Part shown: in pieces, positions 62,354-64,000 of the stretch
Layout of the letters: each line of letters opens with the position of its first letter
How positions within the stretch are numbered: position 1 is the stretch's first letter
NCBI RefSeq assembly: GCF_002224485.1
Contig: NZ_CP022463.1
Span: 388,027 to 452,026, forward strand
Length of the DNA: 64,000 nucleotides
Direction of reading: 5' to 3'
DNA from: Sinomonas sp. R1AF57
Lineage (GTDB): Bacteria; Actinomycetota; Actinomycetes; Actinomycetales; Micrococcaceae
The notes under the pieces: model-generated
The model's database searches: none
The model's input: the letters and a program-made list of their open reading frames with translations, nothing else
Told to the model about the DNA's origin: nothing
Program-made: the position numbers and the translations under genes

Positions 62354-62872
62354 ATGAGCCACGCCGGGACGCCTCAGGAGACGCACGACGGCGGCGACGC
62401 GCCCGCCGTCGGCGGGTCACCGCCGTCGGGGGCCGGCAGGGGGAACGGCTCGTGGGCGTCGACGCCCGCGATCCGGAAGACGATGCTCGGCAACCGCTCC
62501 AGGGACACCGCCCCCGAGCTGCGCGTGCGGCGCGCCGTCCACGCCATGGGCCTGCGGTACCGAGTGGCGGTCAGGCCGGTTCCGACCCTGCGCCGCACAG
62601 CGGATCTCGTGTTCAGCCGTGCCCGCGTGGCCGTGTTCATCGACGGCTGCTACTGGCACGGCTGTCCCGAGCACTACATCGAGCCCGCCCGCAACGTCGA
62701 CTACTGGCGGCCGAAGATCGCGCGCAACCGGGAGCGGGACGCGGAGACAACCGCCGCACTCACCTCGGCGGGCTGGCGGGTCCTGCGCTTCTGGAGCCAT
62801 GAGGACCCGCACGACGTCGCCGGGCGGATTGCGGCGGCGGTCCGGACGGCCCCGAGCGAACCGGGCTCTTGA
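62354..62872 (+). CDS. vsr: Very short patch repair (Vsr)-type endonuclease
   Basis: A 172-residue nuclease. The first ~38 residues are disordered and Gly-rich. The Vsr fold starts at TMLGNRSRDTAPELRVRRAVHAMG. Catalytic region RRTADLVFSRARVAVFIDGCYWHGCPEH with the conserved Asp and Cys/His zinc ligands, then WRPKIARNRERD. Vsr nicks the T:G mismatch left by deamination of 5-methylcytosine, so a C5 methyltransferase (Dcm) is expected, but none lies in the window. ATG 62354 lies seven bases after TACGCT, a leaderless layout. Confidence 0.92.
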   Translation: MSHAGTPQETHDGGDAPAVGGSPPSGAGRGNGSWASTPAIRKTMLGNRSRDTAPELRVRRAVHAMGLRYRVAVRPVPTLRRTADLVFSRARVAVFIDGCYWHGCPEHYIEPARNVDYWRPKIARNRERDAETTAALTSAGWRVLRFWSHEDPHDVAGRIAAAVRTAPSEPGS

Positions 62873-62932
62873 TTGGTTCGGCGGCGAGGGGGTAATCAGC
62901 CACAAGCTGACCCACCCCAGGAGGTGCCCGCC

Positions 62933-63520
62933 ATGGACTCAACCCAGCTCGCATGGCTCATAGTCGGGATCGCGGTCCTGATCGTGATCATCATCATCGT
63001 GGCCGTCGTTGCACGACGACGCTCCGGACAGCACAAGCAGCAGATGCACGAGCGCGCCGAGGAGATCCGCGCAGAGGCGGCCCAGCATGAACTCGACGTC
63101 CGCGAACGAGAGGCCAAGGCCAAGGAGGCGCAGGCCCGTGCCGAGCGTGCCGAGGTCGAGGCGGCCCGGCTGCGCCAGCAGGCCGACGAGACCCAGGGCG
63201 CCACGCGCGAAGAACGCGAGCGCATCGCCGAGCGGCGCCAGCACGCCGACAAGCTCGACCCCAACGTGCCAGACCGTTCGGACCGTTCAGGTCGCCATGA
63301 CCGCGACGCCTCGCATCGCGACGACGTTCCGAACGCGGACCACCAGCCGGTGCACGATCTCGGCACAGAGGCACGGGGCGATGGCCGCCACGTCCAGGAC
63401 GACGCTCGCCCGGACGACGTGAACAGGGTTCCGGACCGTGAGGGTCGGGAAGCCCCCGGTGCGACCCGCGAGACGGACCGCGACACCACCGCCGAGAGGC
63501 CGGACAGGAGGACACCGTGA
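62933..63520 (+). CDS. Membrane-anchored coiled-coil protein with charged tail
   Basis: A 195-residue protein with one N-terminal helix (about 6-28, AWLIVGIAVLIVIIIIVAVV), a Glu/Ala/Arg-rich coiled coil (about 35-105, AEEIRAEAAQHELDVRERE) and an Asp/Arg-rich disordered tail (about 115-195). ATG 62933 has AGGAGG eight bases upstream. It ends in a GTGA overlap with the next gene. Likely a small cytoplasmic-facing membrane protein; function unknown. Confidence 0.8.
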   Translation: MDSTQLAWLIVGIAVLIVIIIIVAVVARRRSGQHKQQMHERAEEIRAEAAQHELDVREREAKAKEAQARAERAEVEAARLRQQADETQGATREERERIAERRQHADKLDPNVPDRSDRSGRHDRDASHRDDVPNADHQPVHDLGTEARGDGRHVQDDARPDDVNRVPDREGREAPGATRETDRDTTAERPDRRTP

Positions 63521-63726
63521 CCCACAGCGTGAACCCGATCCAGATCCAGAAGTTCCTCGAAGGCGTCGACTACCCCGCCGACCGGTCGGCGCTGCTCGAC
63601 GCCGCGCGCAGCCACAACGCGGACGACAACGTCATCCGGGCCATCGAAGGGATCCCCGAGGGGTCCTACGAGAAGCCGACCGAGGTCAGCCAGGCGATCG
63701 TCGAGGCCGGCCGCAAGCACGACTGA
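63517..63726 (+). CDS. DUF2795-family protein
   Basis: A 69-residue protein matching DUF2795 by its signature GVDYPADRSALLDAARSHNADDNVIRAIEGIP. Small, soluble, function unknown; common in actinobacteria, often with stress-related neighbours. GTG 63517 overlaps the stop of the coiled-coil gene (GTGA). Confidence 0.88.
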   Translation: MTHSVNPIQIQKFLEGVDYPADRSALLDAARSHNADDNVIRAIEGIPEGSYEKPTEVSQAIVEAGRKHD

Positions 63727-63769
63727 CCATGCGCGCCTGACCACACGCGACCGAGCACTTCGGACACAG

Positions 63770-64000
63770 CGGCGGGGGCGCGAATCCCACAAGGACGCCG
63801 GCCCCCCCCCGGTGGGCGCCCCCCGGCCCAAACGGGTTGTCGCCCCGCCCCCCGGCGGCCCCCCCCCCGAAGTGGCTGCCCCCCTCGGGGGCCAGAAGAA
63901 AGAAACCCGGCGCCGGGTTCCCCAGCCGGGCCCCCCCGCCCCGCCGGGGGGGCCCGGCCCGCCCCCGCCCCCGCCCACGGCCGCCGCGGGGGGGGGTGGG
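63770..64000. other. Homopolymer-rich low-quality end
   Basis: Runs of eight or more C or G appear many times, which is not seen elsewhere in the window, and no reading frame with sensible codon use continues. This looks like degraded sequence at a contig end. No gene is called here. Confidence 0.75.

Overview
The window is one continuous stretch of a very GC-rich actinobacterial chromosome. GTG and TTG starts are frequent and neighbouring genes often overlap by ATGA, GTGA or TGATG. The gene content fits the Micrococcaceae, near Arthrobacter or Sinomonas: a GTP-type PEP carboxykinase, the proteasome activator Bpa, an HspR-type operator, a c-di-AMP (ydaO) riboswitch before a secreted transglycosylase, and a Pol-Lig LigD. 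The family placement is an inference from gene content. No integrase, transposase, phage gene or CRISPR array is visible. The last ~230 bases are homopolymer-rich and look like a low-quality contig end.

Layout. 0-2.2 kb: an ECF sigma-factor operon with a secreted protein and a cut-off downstream gene, then a small VOC protein. 2.2-14.3 kb: LigD; a surface-glycosylation operon (GT2-GtrA plus two tandem GT39 membrane glycosyltransferases); an EamA exporter; a two-component system; and a divergent secreted Gly/Ser-rich protein. 14.4-18 kb: a riboswitch-controlled transglycosylase, a long regulatory intergenic region, an orphan winged-helix protein, a SixA-like phosphatase and a small membrane protein. 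18-21.5 kb: a fully overlapping ATPase-like / YhgE-Pip / TetR operon with a TetR-type dyad inside its promoter. 21.6-34.5 kb: central metabolism and stress (flavin oxidoreductase, tRNA-Arg, pckG, a PEP-utilising phosphotransferase, a ClpC-type unfoldase under a HAIR operator, poxB, an NmrA-like protein, flavohemoglobin). 34.7-41.8 kb: an NsrR-like regulator, a phosphohexomutase, a second VOC paralogue, a TPP enzyme and a RecQ-type helicase with a phosphoribosyltransferase-like tail. 41.9-53.3 kb: surface and secreted functions (anchored Pro-rich protein, S9 peptidase, FAD protein, UshA-like nucleotidase with NucH/ExeM-like nuclease) and two tRNA-Ser genes. 53.4-63.7 kb: quinone oxidoreductase, cstA-ybdD, bpa with a coupled unknown gene, an aldo/keto reductase, a TPP-enzyme/enolase-superfamily pair, a Vsr-type nuclease and a membrane-coil/DUF2795 pair.

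Two window-wide patterns stand out. First, a family of GTCAC-containing sequences recurs. It appears as 14-bp tandem arrays or as long inverted repeats, mostly between convergent genes, and sometimes touches stop codons or enters coding sequence. I do not recognise it as a named element. Second, about a dozen genes have a TANNNT box 6-7 bases before the start codon and no Shine-Dalgarno sequence, which is the layout of leaderless transcripts. This pattern sets several start codons here and exposes a 12-codon upstream ORF coupled to the EamA gene.
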